Assembly (NCBI GenBank): GCA_900119535.1
Contig: FPJT01000011.1
Coordinates: 1 to 64,000, forward strand
Source of the DNA: Ruminococcus sp. XPD3002
Lineage (GTDB): Bacteria; Bacillota; Clostridia; Oscillospirales; Ruminococcaceae
Reading direction: 5' to 3'
DNA length: 64,000 nucleotides
Shown: positions 16,636-26,333 of the stretch, piece by piece
Layout: each line of letters opens with the position of its first letter
How positions within the stretch are numbered: the stretch's first letter is position 1
Position numbers and translations under genes: made by a program
Notes under the pieces: generated by a model
What the model was told of the DNA's origin: nothing
The model's input: only the letters and a program-made list of their open reading frames with translations
Database searches by the model: none

Positions 16636-16686
16636 GGTAAGATGTATTTTTATGGCGGTAAGTTGCATTTTTCAAGGAGTAAGATG
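16636..16686 (-). promoter_or_regulatory. Three 9-bp direct repeats with exact 21-bp period, candidate LytTR operator
   Basis: GGTAAGATG (16636-16644), GGTAAGTTG (16657-16665) and AGTAAGATG (16678-16686) are each 21 bp apart, two helical turns. They begin 10 bp upstream of the -35 box of the leftward LRR-peptidase promoter. Read on that strand they are CATCTTACY-like and resemble the CCRCTYA half-sites reported for LytTR regulators. A LytTR regulator gene lies 1.2 kb away. The pairing is inferred. The rest of 16690-17110 holds no gene that I can see. Confidence 0.55.
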
Positions 16687-17110
16687 AAAATGGCTGTTTC
16701 TATAAACATGAATTGTCATACCTAACTAATGCTATATCAATACCTCGAAAAGTGTGTTTGGCTTCCGTAATTGACTTCCGGTAATTGCAATGATAAAATA
16801 TATCTGTGGTAGTATGTATATCAAATGAGAATACATCAAAACATCGTTGTTTAAAAAAAAGTTAGTTCATCAGCAGGAATACTTATTCGTCCTTGATGAC
16901 TGCTCGGTTTTTTAGCATCATACTAAAGTTCGGCTTCCGGTGAAAATCAATAATTCATAAAAGAAACGCAATCTAAAATTTTTTTTAAAAAAACGTGTAA
17001 CAACTTCAACACTTGATTTGTATGTATTAAGTGAAAGCAGATCTGTTTTAGAGAATGTCAGTATAAAAAAATACTGAACATGCTCAATAAAATATGAAAG
17101 GAGTTAGGGG

Positions 17111-17242
17111 ATGAGCGAAAGCGAAATAAATGACATGCTGAAGCATTCGCCTGAAGATGGCCATCGTGCTTTATTTGACCAATACTTTCAATGGAGATCT
17201 GTAGCACTGGAAGAGGAAAATAAATTTATAAACAAAATTTAA
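17111..17242 (+). pseudogene. Truncated ECF sigma factor N-terminus (43 codons)
   Basis: The ATG at 17111 has a good AAAGGAG ribosome binding site. The first 27 residues (MSESEIND..., then PEDGHRALFDQYF) align with the start of the intact ECF sigma factor at 31942-31385 (MTENELKN..., PDDGFRQLFEQYH). After residue 28 the similarity stops and TAA follows at 17240. It is probably the remnant of a sigma factor gene cut by deletion or insertion. The ribosome binding site is still good, so a short peptide could be made. Confidence 0.55.
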
Positions 17243-17243
17243 C

Positions 17244-17272
17244 TTGAAAATACTGCAGGATTATGATACAAT
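17244..17272 (+). promoter_or_regulatory. SigA-type promoter of the phosphorelay cluster
   Basis: TTGAAA at 17244-17249, 17-bp spacer, TACAAT at 17267-17272. It lies 160 bp upstream of the Spo0A_C gene. Confidence 0.6.
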
Positions 17273-17435
17273 AATATTATAATAATTTTGTGGTTTATAA
17301 GATACAATATCAGATTAATATTTTTTGAAATTCATAATGAAATCATCTTTTTTCATAATTTTACTTTTTCTGACAAAAAATATGCTATTATACTATTACA
17401 GAAAAATTTATTTATATCTAAAACGGAGGTATAAA

Positions 17436-17846
17436 ATGTATAATTTATGTGTAGAAGAAAATAATGAAAAAAAGCTTACGGAAGTTATGAACGAGAGGGA
17501 CATCATCGCCTCATTGCTCAATCAGCTTGGAATTCCAAGAAATACAGCAGGATATAATTATCTTTTATATATCATATTAAAGATCAATCGCTCGAATAAT
17601 ATAAATGTAAAGCTTACAACTGAGCTATATCCTCAGATTGCAGATGAACTTGATTCGTCCGTTAAAAGAATCGAACGTGGTCTCAGATATTCCATAGAAG
17701 CTGCGTGGGACAGGAACAGAGAAGGCATTAAGGCTATTCTTGGATATTATGATGACTGCAAGCCTTATTCAAGTGAATTTATATGGCTATTAGCAGATAA
17801 GTACAGAATGATCAATAATAAGAACCGGTATGCATTAATGTCTTGA
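17436..17846 (+). CDS. Stand-alone Spo0A C-terminal (DNA-binding) domain protein
   Basis: 136 residues from the ATG at 17436, which has CGGAGG 6 bases upstream; the upstream in-frame extension looks non-coding. Residues about 22-115 match the Spo0A_C domain: LGIPRNTAGYNYLLYII, then TTELYPQIADELDSS, then the recognition part KRIERGLRYSIEAAWDR. In Spo0A this domain binds 0A boxes and is controlled by an N-terminal receiver, which is absent here. It precedes a LytTR response regulator in the same apparent operon, so it may act as a constitutive or partner-controlled DNA-binding protein. Similar stand-alone proteins occur in Ruminococcus. The target is unknown. Confidence 0.85.
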   Translation: MYNLCVEENNEKKLTEVMNERDIIASLLNQLGIPRNTAGYNYLLYIILKINRSNNINVKLTTELYPQIADELDSSVKRIERGLRYSIEAAWDRNREGIKAILGYYDDCKPYSSEFIWLLADKYRMINNKNRYALMS

Positions 17847-17873
17847 ACAATATTTACAGTAAGGGAGTAAGAA

Positions 17874-18623
17874 ATGAAAGATGTATTTGAAATAGCGGTC
17901 TGTGACGACAGCACCTTTGACAGATTTGTAATTGCAGAAATGATAGATGGCTATTTTAAAGACAAGTCTTTTCTGTATCACGTTACAGAATACTGTAATG
18001 AAATTACTCTGATAGATGATATAGAAGAAAGTAACCGATATGATATTATTTTTCTTGACATATACCTTAATAGTCTTCTTGGCATCGAAGTTGCAAAAAA
18101 ACTTCGTTCAGGAGGCTATAACGGGAAGATAGTTTTTCTTACTGCTTCTGATAAGTATGCAGTTGAAAGCTATGACGTAGATGCGGCAGGTTATTTGTTG
18201 AAGCCGCATAATTATGAGAAGTTTTGTAATGTAATGGACAGGATCCTCATAGGCAGACGCAAAAATACGATCATAGTCAAGAAACGAAGCAGCGTAGAAT
18301 ATATTTCCTATGATAATATCAGATATATCGAAAGCTCGAATACAAAATGTCTGATCCATTGCAGTGACGGCAAGGTACATACTGTATATACCCGCCTCGA
18401 TCTGGTGGAAAACGATATTGATGACAAGCGCTTTTTACGCTGCCACAGAAGCTTCCTTGTTAACCTTTATTATGTAAGAAGTATGAATGAAAATTTTGTT
18501 ATGGATAATGATGAAATAGTTTTAGTCAGAAAAAAGAGCATTAAGGATATTAGACGTATGTATCTTGAATACAATTCAAATGCTGTGCTAACGGGTGATT
18601 TAGCTGAAATAGCGGGAGCGTGA
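17874..18623 (+). CDS. LytTR-family response regulator
   Basis: 249 residues. The receiver domain (about 5-125) has acidic pair CDD, phospho-acceptor Asp62 (IIFLDIYL), FLTAS and LLKPHNY. A LytTR DNA-binding domain (about 135-235) follows, with VEYISYDNIRYIESSN and FLRCHRSFLVNLYYV. The ATG has GGGAG upstream (AAGGGAGTAAGAA). It starts 28 bp after the Spo0A_C gene and is followed 5 bp later by an Hpt gene, so it is probably phosphorylated through the Hpt proteins by the hybrid kinases downstream. LytTR regulators often control secreted or surface proteins. The phased repeats at 16636-16686 are its best candidate target. Confidence 0.93.
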   Translation: MKDVFEIAVCDDSTFDRFVIAEMIDGYFKDKSFLYHVTEYCNEITLIDDIEESNRYDIIFLDIYLNSLLGIEVAKKLRSGGYNGKIVFLTASDKYAVESYDVDAAGYLLKPHNYEKFCNVMDRILIGRRKNTIIVKKRSSVEYISYDNIRYIESSNTKCLIHCSDGKVHTVYTRLDLVENDIDDKRFLRCHRSFLVNLYYVRSMNENFVMDNDEIVLVRKKSIKDIRRMYLEYNSNAVLTGDLAEIAGA

Positions 18624-18627
18624 CTTT

Positions 18628-18993
18628 GTGGAACTTATGGATTTTTATAATGCAATAGGTGAAAATTATGATCTGTTACTCAGCAGGCTTCTGAGTTCTG
18701 ACAGAATAGAAAAATACCTGACAATTTTTTTCAGTGAAAATAGTATTGCAGATCTGAAAAACCAGATCATCAATAATGAATTTCAGTCAGCGATCAATAC
18801 CGCTCATACTCTCAAGGGCGTCACTGCTACTCTTGGATTTGACCATTTAGCTTCTGATATATGTGGGCTTCACGGAGTTCTGAAAAATAATGAAAGTGAA
18901 AAAGCCGGCATACTATGTCAGCAGATCGTGGAAGAATATGAGCGTATCTATAAGTTATGGTATAATATACATAGTAAAGAGAGAGCATTATAA
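18628..18993 (+). CDS. Hpt (histidine phosphotransfer) domain protein
   Basis: 121 residues from a GTG at 18628, preferred because GGGAG lies 10 bases upstream; the next in-frame ATG at 18637 is too far. The single Hpt domain holds AHTLKGV with phospho-accepting His60, followed by the usual helical bundle (LASDICGLHGVLKN). It begins 5 bp after the LytTR gene stop. It probably relays phosphate between the receiver domains of the hybrid kinases and the LytTR regulator. Confidence 0.88.
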   Translation: MELMDFYNAIGENYDLLLSRLLSSDRIEKYLTIFFSENSIADLKNQIINNEFQSAINTAHTLKGVTATLGFDHLASDICGLHGVLKNNESEKAGILCQQIVEEYERIYKLWYNIHSKERAL

Positions 18994-19020
18994 TGATCAG
19001 CCCTGTAAAGGAGAAATAAT

Positions 19021-19356
19021 ATGATAACAATTGAAAAACTCCGTGAGTTTGGTGCAGATGTTGATGATGGACTTTCAAGATGCCTGAATAATGCGGATTT
19101 TTACACAAATCTTGTTGGTAAGCTTACAGAAGATACAATGATTTATTTGCTTGAGCAGCAGCTTATCAGGAAGGACCTTGATGGGGCTTTTGAGACAGCA
19201 CACTCGTTAAAAGGAGTGTATGCAAATCTATCTTTGACGCCCTTGACAGTACCTGTAACTGATATGACTGAATTGCTGAGAAACAGAACAGATACAGAAT
19301 ATACTGAACTTATGGACAAGCTAAAAAATGAGTTTGAAAGACTGTGTGAATTGTAA
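19021..19356 (+). CDS. Second Hpt domain protein
   Basis: 111 residues after an AAAGGAG site. The Hpt signature is AHSLKGV with His61. Its N-terminus (LREFGADVDDGLSRCLNN) is typical of stand-alone Hpt proteins of clostridia. It is a distant paralogue of the Hpt gene just upstream. Two Hpt proteins with three receiver domains on two kinases allow a branched phosphorelay. Which partner each serves cannot be told from sequence. Confidence 0.88.
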   Translation: MITIEKLREFGADVDDGLSRCLNNADFYTNLVGKLTEDTMIYLLEQQLIRKDLDGAFETAHSLKGVYANLSLTPLTVPVTDMTELLRNRTDTEYTELMDKLKNEFERLCEL

Positions 19357-19438
19357 TAAACAATAAAGCTATGAGGGAACGGTTCTTTTGAAGTGTTCCC
19401 TTTTTTCATGATACTAATCAATTTTGGAGGAATAAGTC

Positions 19439-21964
19439 ATGTTTGGCAAGCATTTTGAACTGAACGAACAGACAATGCACATTGTAAAGGCAATAGGAAG
19501 AATGATGCCTGGCGGCTTCTTTATATACAGAGCGAATGAAACTGAGGAGCTGCTTTATGCAAATGCCGCAGTTTTTAGTATTTTTGGCTGCAAGGATATT
19601 TCTGAATTCAAAGAACTGACCGGCTATACCTTTCACGGAATGGTACACCCTGATGACAAGGCAGCTGTTTCCGGTTCGATTATTGAACAAATCAAGAAAA
19701 ATGAGGATAATTTTGACTGTGTTGAGTACCGTATAATCAGGAAAGACGGGGAAATCCGCTGGGTGGATGATTACGGTCATTATACCGAGACAGAAGCATA
19801 CGGCGGTATATATTATGTGTTTATTTCTGATATAACCAAAAAGCATGAACAGCAGGAACTTGAAAAGCGCCTTGCCTTTCAGGAAAAACTTATTGAGGAG
19901 CAGAATCAGCGTGAACAGCAGGATAAGATGATAACTGCACTTGCCTCTGATTACAGAAGCGTTTATCATATCGACCTTGATATGAATGACGGCGTATGTT
20001 ATCGAGCAGATCCAGAGGATAAGGAGCAGACAGCAGAAGGTGTACACTTTCCATACTATGAACGCTTTAAATGGTATGCTGAGCATTCCGTTGACGAGAA
20101 TTACCGTGACGGTTTTCTTGAGTTTATTGATCCCGATAATATCAGAAAGGCACTGTCGGAGAATATTATCATTGCATATCGTTATCTTGCACACAGAAAC
20201 GGTTCTGATTATTATGAGATGATAAGAATGGCAGGAGTGCGCCATGCTGAGGACAGAGATGATCATATAGTCCATGCGATAGGTCTTGGGCTCACCAATA
20301 TCGACAAGGAAATGCGTGAAACAATGGCAAAAAATCAGGCATTAAGTGAAGCTCTTGAAGCTGCTGAACAGGCGAACAGGGCAAAGACAGCATTTTTATC
20401 CAGTATGAGCCATGAGATACGCACACCAATGAATGCCATAATCGGTCTTGACAGCCTTGCGCTGAGAAAGACAAATCTTGACCCTGAAACAAGGGAGTGT
20501 TTTGAAAAGATAGGCGAAAGCGCAAGGCATTTGCTGGGACTTATCAATGATATTCTTGATATGAGCCGTATTGAATCGGGAAAAATGATACTCGGGAAAG
20601 AGGAATTTTCATTCCGTGCAATGCTTGAACAGATAAATACTATTGTAATGACACAGTGCAGGGATAAGGGGCTGAAATATGAATGCAAGGTTATCGGCGG
20701 TATTTCTGATTATTATATCGGTGATGATATGAAGCTGAAGCAGATATTAATCAATATTCTCAGCAATTCTATAAAATTCACAGATGCTCCGGGAAATATT
20801 TCGCTTACTGTTGAACGTACTGCGGTTTTTGAAGATAAATCAACAATCAGATTTATTGTCAAGGATACAGGGATAGGAATGGATAAGGCATTTTTACCAA
20901 AGGTTTTTGACACCTTTGCACAGGAAGATTCAAGCAGAAATAATAAGTATGGCAGCACAGGGCTTGGAATGGCAATTGCTAAGAATATAGCAGATATTAT
21001 GAATGGTACTATATCAGTAAAATCAGAAAAGGGCGTTGGTACGGAATTCACCGTTGTTGTAACGCTGAAAAACTGCGAGCGCAGCGGAGCGGAAGATGTA
21101 TTCATTGATTCAAAAGAAATGCGTGTGCTTGTAGTAGATGATGAGGAAGTAGCCGCCGAACACGCAAAGATAGTGCTTGATGAAGCTGGTATCAAGGCTG
21201 ATATCTGCCTTGATGGCAGGAGCGCACTGAAAATGCTGGAGGTGCAGCATACAAAGCATGAACCGTATAATCTTGTGCTTCTCGACTGGAAAATGCCGGA
21301 TATGGACGGCATCGAATGTGCAGAAGAGATACGAAAACTCTACAGAAAAGAAACGACTATTATAATACTTACGTCTTTCAACTGGGACGAGATCATGGAC
21401 AAGGCAATGTATATCGGAGTTGACAGCTTCCTTGCAAAACCGCTGTTTGCCTCAGATGTAATAAGTGAATTTGAGCGTATTGCTAGAAAAAACAATATGC
21501 TCATGCTTCGTGAAATAAAACGTGCAGATCTCAATGGAAAGCATATTCTTCTTGCTGAAGACGTCTTTATTAATGCAGAGATAATGAAAGAACTGCTGAA
21601 AATAAAGGGAATGATAACAGACCATGCAGAGAACGGGAAAATTGCTGTTGAAATGTTTTCGGAAAGTCAGGTCGGATATTATGATGCTGTATTGATGGAC
21701 GTTCGTATGCCGGAAATGGACGGACTTGAAGCTACAGCAGAAATACGTTCACTTGGACGCCCCGACGCTGAAAAAGTACCGATCATTGCTATGACTGCCA
21801 ATGCCTTTGACGAGGATGTTCAATTATCATTACAGGTCGGAATGAACGCACATTTATCAAAGCCTGTTGAAGCAGAGCGTCTGTATCATACGCTGGAAGA
21901 ACTGATATGGGATGCAGAACAGACCAACTTACACCTGAGAGGATACAACAATGCAGAAAAATAA
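19439..21964 (+). CDS. Cytosolic hybrid histidine kinase (PAS-HisKA-HATPase-REC-REC)
   Basis: 841 residues with no membrane segment. Order: a PAS fold (about 18-130, with [13 protein letters not shown] and WVDDYGHY), a coiled linker, a second sensor-like region (about 165-290), HisKA with [10 protein letters not shown] (His325), HATPase_c with [10 protein letters not shown] and GSTGLGMAI, and two receivers. REC1 has VLVVDDEE and [11 protein letters not shown] (Asp616). REC2 has [12 protein letters not shown] and [12 protein letters not shown] (Asp754). It probably senses an internal signal and passes phosphate to the Hpt proteins upstream. The 3' end overlaps the next kinase gene by 14 bases. 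Confidence 0.93.
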   Translation: MFGKHFELNEQTMHIVKAIGRMMPGGFFIYRANETEELLYANAAVFSIFGCKDISEFKELTGYTFHGMVHPDDKAAVSGSIIEQIKKNEDNFDCVEYRIIRKDGEIRWVDDYGHYTETEAYGGIYYVFISDITKKHEQQELEKRLAFQEKLIEEQNQREQQDKMITALASDYRSVYHIDLDMNDGVCYRADPEDKEQTAEGVHFPYYERFKWYAEHSVDENYRDGFLEFIDPDNIRKALSENIIIAYRYLAHRNGSDYYEMIRMAGVRHAEDRDDHIVHAIGLGLTNIDKEMRETMAKNQALSEALEAAEQANRAKTAFLSSMSHEIRTPMNAIIGLDSLALRKTNLDPETRECFEKIGESARHLLGLINDILDMSRIESGKMILGKEEFSFRAMLEQINTIVMTQCRDKGLKYECKVIGGISDYYIGDDMKLKQILINILSNSIKFTDAPGNISLTVERTAVFEDKSTIRFIVKDTGIGMDKAFLPKVFDTFAQEDSSRNNKYGSTGLGMAIAKNIADIMNGTISVKSEKGVGTEFTVVVTLKNCERSGAEDVFIDSKEMRVLVVDDEEVAAEHAKIVLDEAGIKADICLDGRSALKMLEVQHTKHEPYNLVLLDWKMPDMDGIECAEEIRKLYRKETTIIILTSFNWDEIMDKAMYIGVDSFLAKPLFASDVISEFERIARKNNMLMLREIKRADLNGKHILLAEDVFINAEIMKELLKIKGMITDHAENGKIAVEMFSESQVGYYDAVLMDVRMPEMDGLEATAEIRSLGRPDAEKVPIIAMTANAFDEDVQLSLQVGMNAHLSKPVEAERLYHTLEELIWDAEQTNLHLRGYNNAEK

Positions 21965-24806
21965 AGCAATAGCCGCTTTTATTATAATACTGACAATAAT
22001 AATGACATTTGCTGTACCGATAAGAGTTTCTGCACAGGAACAACCAAAAACGATACGTGTAGGATACTATGAAAATGAAGTCTTTCAGGAAGGCGCAAAA
22101 GATGGCATCGTAAAATCGGGATATGCATATGAATATTACCTTAAACTCTCAGAGTACACTGGCTGGGAATATGAATACGTCTATGGTAGCTTCGGGGATG
22201 TATATGATATGCTTCTTGCCGGTGAAGTAGATGTTGTTGCGGGACTTGCATATAAGGAAGAACGGAAAGAGCTTATAGGATATCCTGATCTTCCTATGGG
22301 AAGTGAAACGTATAACTTTGTGAAGCATGAGACAGATACTGACATTACTGCTGATCCTCAGACATTTAACGGAAAAAAGATAGGTGTGCTGGACAGTGCA
22401 ATGGTAGATACGCTGAGAGAATATCTTGACAGTCATGCCATAAAAGCAGAGGTAATGGCATTTTCTGATTATGAGGAGCTTTTTTCCGAATTTGATTCAA
22501 AGAATGTTGATATACTGGCGGCTGAAGGTGACGGCGCTTACGGCAGAGACCACGCCGAGGTTCTTTTTCCATTCGGAGACTCAAACTATTATTTGTGTGT
22601 AAGCAGATACCGCAGTGACATCCTTTCTGAGCTTGATACAGCACAGAATATGCTTGCGGCTGATGAGCCTGATTATCTTAATTATCTGAATCACAAATAC
22701 TTTCCTGTAAGCGTTTCGTCAAGAGCTTTTTCAGCTGCTGAAAAAGAATGGATAGATACTCACAGTGAGATAAGGATTGGATATCTGGAAAACTGTCTCC
22801 CATACAGTGACACGGGAAAGAGCGGCAGCGTTACAGGTTTAATAAAGGATCTTATCCCTGAAATATTTAATGACCTTGGGCTTAATAAGATCAATGTGAC
22901 CTATACAGGATATAAAAACTATGATGATATGATAGCTGCTGTGCAAACGGATATGATAGATGCAGCTTTTCCTGTTGGCGGAGGTCTTTACTATTCCGAA
23001 GAAAATGGGATATACCAGTCAAGTCCTATAATTTCTACCACGACAGAACTCGTTTACAATAACGGATATGATAACGATACAGTAAGCAGTTTTGCGGTAA
23101 ACCGAAACAACACGATACAGTACTACTATATCATCACAAATTATCCTGATGCAAAAATCATCAGCTGTGATTCTATTGAAGAATGTCTTGAAGCTGTGCT
23201 CTCAGGCAAAGCAGGGGCTACTACACTGGATGGCATGAGGGCTACAGATATTCTGAAAAACAGCAGATTCCGCAATCTTTCACATCGTAACATAAGCAGG
23301 AATGATGATCGCTGTATCGGTGTAAAGATCGGAAACGAGGAGCTGCTTAAGCTGATCAATAGGGGAATTGCAGTTGTTGGCAGTGAATATGCTCATAATC
23401 GGGCATACAGATATACAGATGAACTGTATAATTATGGCTTTACAGAGGCGTTAAGGGATAATGCAGCCGTGTTCATTGCAATAGCTGGTGTAATAACGGG
23501 GCTTGTTATGTTTCTGCTTGTCCGTGATATAAAGCGTTCGAGAAAGGAGCTTGCTATTATAGAAAAGTCAAGACTTGAACTCGAACAGGCGAATAAAGAG
23601 CTTGATGAGAACAAGGACGCACTTTCCGATGCGCTGTCGGCGGCAGAACACGCAAACCGTGCAAAGACTGTATTTCTCAATAATATGTCACATGATATAC
23701 GTACTCCTATGAACGCTATTATAGGATTTACAGCGCTTGCGGATTCGCATATAGACAACAAGGAGAAGGTGCGGGATTATCTTGGCAAGATAAGTGTTTC
23801 AAGTCAGCATTTGTTGTCTCTGATAAACGATGTACTGGATATGAGCCGCATAGAAAGCGGCAAGGTGTTGATAAATGCATCTGAAGCACACCTGACAGAT
23901 GTTATAAATGATATATGTACCATTGTTCATGCCAATATTTCATCTAAACAGCTTAATTTCAATATCGACACAAATGACATCATACATGATGATATCTTTG
24001 TCGATAAGCTCAGACTTCAGCAGGTATTGCTGAATATACTTTCTAATGCAGTAAAGTTCACTCCCACAGGCGGAATGATAAGTCTGAAAGTTATAGAGAA
24101 ACAGCCCGAGGATAATAAAACAGCATGGTTTGAATTTCGTATAAAGGATAACGGTATCGGTATGAGTGAAGAGTTCCGCAATATGATATTCGATGCCTTT
24201 ACCCGTGAACAGACCAGTACAGTCAGCGGTATTCAGGGAACGGGACTTGGCATGGCTATCACCAAGAAAATAGTAGATATGATGGGAGGAACTATTTCTG
24301 TAAACTCCGAGGAAGGGAGCGGAAGTGAATTTATAGTTTATCTGCCTTGCAGGATAGTTGATAAAGTATCAGAAGATGATGGCACAGACAAGAATAAGGG
24401 TGATACAGTCAGTATTCATGATATTAAAGGAAAAACGGTTCTTATTGCTGAGGATAATGAAATGAATCAGATGATCGCAAAAGCAATTCTTGAAGAAATG
24501 GGCTTGACAGTTGATATTGCCGAAAACGGAGAAAGTGCCGTCAGAAAGATCAAAGAAGCTGATGCAGGATATTATTCTATTGTTCTTATGGATATACAAA
24601 TGCCCGTTATGGATGGTTATGAAGCCGCAAAAAGGATACGTTCATTAGATGATAACGGAAAAGCTGATATTCCAATAGTTGCTGTAACTGCAAATGCATT
24701 TGATGAAGATAAAAAGCTTGCTTTGTCTGCTGGAATGAACGGTCATCTTGCGAAACCGTATGATATAGAACAGATCAGAAAGACGCTTATTGAACTATTG
24801 ATATGA
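21951..24806 (+). CDS. Membrane hybrid histidine kinase with two extracellular SBP_bac_3 sensor domains
   Basis: 951 residues, started at the ATG with AGAGGA 7 bases upstream and overlapping the previous gene. A signal or anchor segment (about 5-24) is followed by two solute-binding family 3 domains in tandem (about 30-250, then 260-490). The first begins [15 protein letters not shown] and the second [16 protein letters not shown] transmembrane helix (about 505-523), coiled linker, HisKA with [10 protein letters not shown] (His581), HATPase_c (GTGLGMAI) and one receiver ([12 protein letters not shown], Asp881) follow. Such EvgS-like layouts sense small ligands, often amino acids. No ABC transporter genes are adjacent. 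Confidence 0.93.
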   Translation: MQKNKAIAAFIIILTIIMTFAVPIRVSAQEQPKTIRVGYYENEVFQEGAKDGIVKSGYAYEYYLKLSEYTGWEYEYVYGSFGDVYDMLLAGEVDVVAGLAYKEERKELIGYPDLPMGSETYNFVKHETDTDITADPQTFNGKKIGVLDSAMVDTLREYLDSHAIKAEVMAFSDYEELFSEFDSKNVDILAAEGDGAYGRDHAEVLFPFGDSNYYLCVSRYRSDILSELDTAQNMLAADEPDYLNYLNHKYFPVSVSSRAFSAAEKEWIDTHSEIRIGYLENCLPYSDTGKSGSVTGLIKDLIPEIFNDLGLNKINVTYTGYKNYDDMIAAVQTDMIDAAFPVGGGLYYSEENGIYQSSPIISTTTELVYNNGYDNDTVSSFAVNRNNTIQYYYIITNYPDAKIISCDSIEECLEAVLSGKAGATTLDGMRATDILKNSRFRNLSHRNISRNDDRCIGVKIGNEELLKLINRGIAVVGSEYAHNRAYRYTDELYNYGFTEALRDNAAVFIAIAGVITGLVMFLLVRDIKRSRKELAIIEKSRLELEQANKELDENKDALSDALSAAEHANRAKTVFLNNMSHDIRTPMNAIIGFTALADSHIDNKEKVRDYLGKISVSSQHLLSLINDVLDMSRIESGKVLINASEAHLTDVINDICTIVHANISSKQLNFNIDTNDIIHDDIFVDKLRLQQVLLNILSNAVKFTPTGGMISLKVIEKQPEDNKTAWFEFRIKDNGIGMSEEFRNMIFDAFTREQTSTVSGIQGTGLGMAITKKIVDMMGGTISVNSEEGSGSEFIVYLPCRIVDKVSEDDGTDKNKGDTVSIHDIKGKTVLIAEDNEMNQMIAKAILEEMGLTVDIAENGESAVRKIKEADAGYYSIVLMDIQMPVMDGYEAAKRIRSLDDNGKADIPIVAVTANAFDEDKKLALSAGMNGHLAKPYDIEQIRKTLIELLI

Positions 24807-24962
24807 AGTGTGTTTTATCTTTTGTTGTAAACATCATTGTTCTTAATTTTGATTCTAATCTAAAAAATGGTCTTGAAATTATGCTTTTTTTATGATATAA
24901 TTTCATTAATCAAATATTTAGAATTAAGTGAAGTTTTGACACTTTTGGGTATAAATCACTTA

Positions 24963-25025
24963 CAGTGGTAGAGCACTCGGCTGTTAACCGAGTTGTCGCC
25001 CGTTCGAGCCGGGCAGGGGGAGCCA
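24963..25025 (+). pseudogene. 3' fragment of tRNA-Asn(GTT), candidate attachment-site junction
   Basis: The 63 bases from the D-loop (CAGTGGTAGAGC) to the CCA end are a good tRNA-Asn. Anticodon stem CTCGG/CCGAG encloses loop CTGTTAA, T-stem GCCCG/CGGGC encloses TTCGAGC, then acceptor strand AGGGGGA, G and CCA. The bases upstream, where the 5' acceptor strand and D-stem should be, read TATAAAT and CTTA and pair with nothing. The gene is therefore truncated on its left side, while its own terminator follows on the right. This is the arrangement at the distal end of an island integrated into a tRNA 3' half. Confidence 0.75.
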
Positions 25026-25029
25026 AATG

Positions 25030-25060
25030 AGTCGTTTTCATTAAGAAAACGACTTTTTTT
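25030..25060 (+). terminator. Terminator after the tRNA-Asn fragment
   Basis: AGTCGTTTTC, 5-base loop, GAAAACGACT, then a run of T. It begins 5 bases after CCA and is probably the native tRNA terminator. Confidence 0.85.
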
Positions 25061-25079
25061 ATTTTAAGGAGGTAAAAGG

Positions 25080-26177
25080 ATGAAAAGTAGAAAAGCTCTT
25101 AAAGTAATTATCGTTGTTTTTGCGGTACTGTTATTTCTTATGATAGTTATATCGCTGTTTCTGGCATATTACTTTAAACCGATCGGCAGTACTCCGGGAA
25201 AGGCGCTCAGGGCTGAATATTCCGAAAAAAATGAATATTATCATGACAATCAGTTTCATAATCCTGAGAATACTGCTGATTCAGCACCTGCCCATCCGGT
25301 TGCAAAGCTTGAAATGCCTTCAAAAACCGTTGGTGCTGAACATATAAGTGAACTGAAGCGTGCTGAAAAGGGCGAACTTAAGCTTACGTGGCTTGGACAC
25401 TCTTCCTCGATCGTTCAGCTCGGAGATCAGAATATCCTTCTTGATCCACTCATTGTTCCAGACAGCGGGAAAAGGTTCTCCGCTCTTCCTGATCGAATAT
25501 CCGAATACCCTCTGGATCCCGATTCGCTGCCTGATATAGACGTTCTCTGCATTTCCCACGATCATCACGATCATCTCGATTTCTACTCGATAAGGGCTAT
25601 CGATGAGAAAGTTAAGGAATATGTTGTACCGCTCGGTGTGGATGTTACCCTCGAAAGCTGGGGCGTTGACGATTCAAAGATCCACGCTCTTGACTGGTGG
25701 GAGGACGTTGAGATAGGTGGAGTTACTTACACTCTTACTCATGCTCAGCATTATTCAGGGAGATTCAGTTTCTTTCTTAATTCCACTTTATGGGGCGGAA
25801 TTTACATGAAGGATGACTCTCACAGCGTTTATTTCACAGGTGACAGCGGTATGTGCAGTACTTTTGCTCAGATATACGAGAAATTCGGTGAGACTGACCT
25901 TATGCTCGCAGACGCAGGTGAGGATATGCCTACATGGTCACATATGTACCCTGATGAAGCTGTAAAGGCTGCACAGGATGTACATGCGGCTTGTCTTGTC
26001 CCTGTACATTGGGGCGCTTATGTCTATCGTTCTATTCCGTGGTATCAGCCTGCGGAGGATACTCTTGCAGAGGCAAAGAAACAGGGTATAACAGCTGCGG
26101 CACCGCGTATCGGTGAAACTCTCAGCTTTGATGAACTCTCAGGAGCTGATGAACACTGGTGGGATGAGTATAAATGA
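25080..26177 (+). CDS. Membrane-anchored MBL-fold hydrolase (UlaG/NAPE-PLD-like)
   Basis: 365 residues with AAGGAGG upstream. Residues about 8-31 are a membrane anchor. The rest is a metallo-beta-lactamase fold of the UlaG/NAPE-PLD type: LTWLGHSSSIVQ, then the metal motif SHDHHDHLD (His160-His165), THAQHYSGR, YFTGDSGM and VPVHWGAY. These proteins hydrolyse phosphodiesters or lactones with two metals; the substrate here is unknown. It is the first gene on the right of the tRNA fragment and therefore probably core chromosome. Confidence 0.87.
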   Translation: MKSRKALKVIIVVFAVLLFLMIVISLFLAYYFKPIGSTPGKALRAEYSEKNEYYHDNQFHNPENTADSAPAHPVAKLEMPSKTVGAEHISELKRAEKGELKLTWLGHSSSIVQLGDQNILLDPLIVPDSGKRFSALPDRISEYPLDPDSLPDIDVLCISHDHHDHLDFYSIRAIDEKVKEYVVPLGVDVTLESWGVDDSKIHALDWWEDVEIGGVTYTLTHAQHYSGRFSFFLNSTLWGGIYMKDDSHSVYFTGDSGMCSTFAQIYEKFGETDLMLADAGEDMPTWSHMYPDEAVKAAQDVHAACLVPVHWGAYVYRSIPWYQPAEDTLAEAKKQGITAAAPRIGETLSFDELSGADEHWWDEYK

Positions 26178-26220
26178 TTCCTTTCCGGTTATATGATGTT
26201 AGTTTTCTGCGTATAATCAA

Positions 26221-26249
26221 TTGACTATTGTAGAATATTGTGATATAAT
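26221..26249 (+). promoter_or_regulatory. SigA-type promoter of glmM
   Basis: TTGACT at 26221-26226, 17-bp spacer, TATAAT at 26244-26249, 84 bp before the start codon. Confidence 0.78.
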
Positions 26250-26333
26250 GAAAGAATACACGACATTCCCCGAAATAGGATGATTCGGGCAAATTTTATT
26301 ACCTGATTTTTTCTCAGGATTAAGGAGACAAAT

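Noticed and set aside
24949..25025. Intact tRNA-Asn
   Set aside because: The 5' acceptor strand and 5' D-stem do not pair with their 3' partners, so the gene is incomplete on the left.
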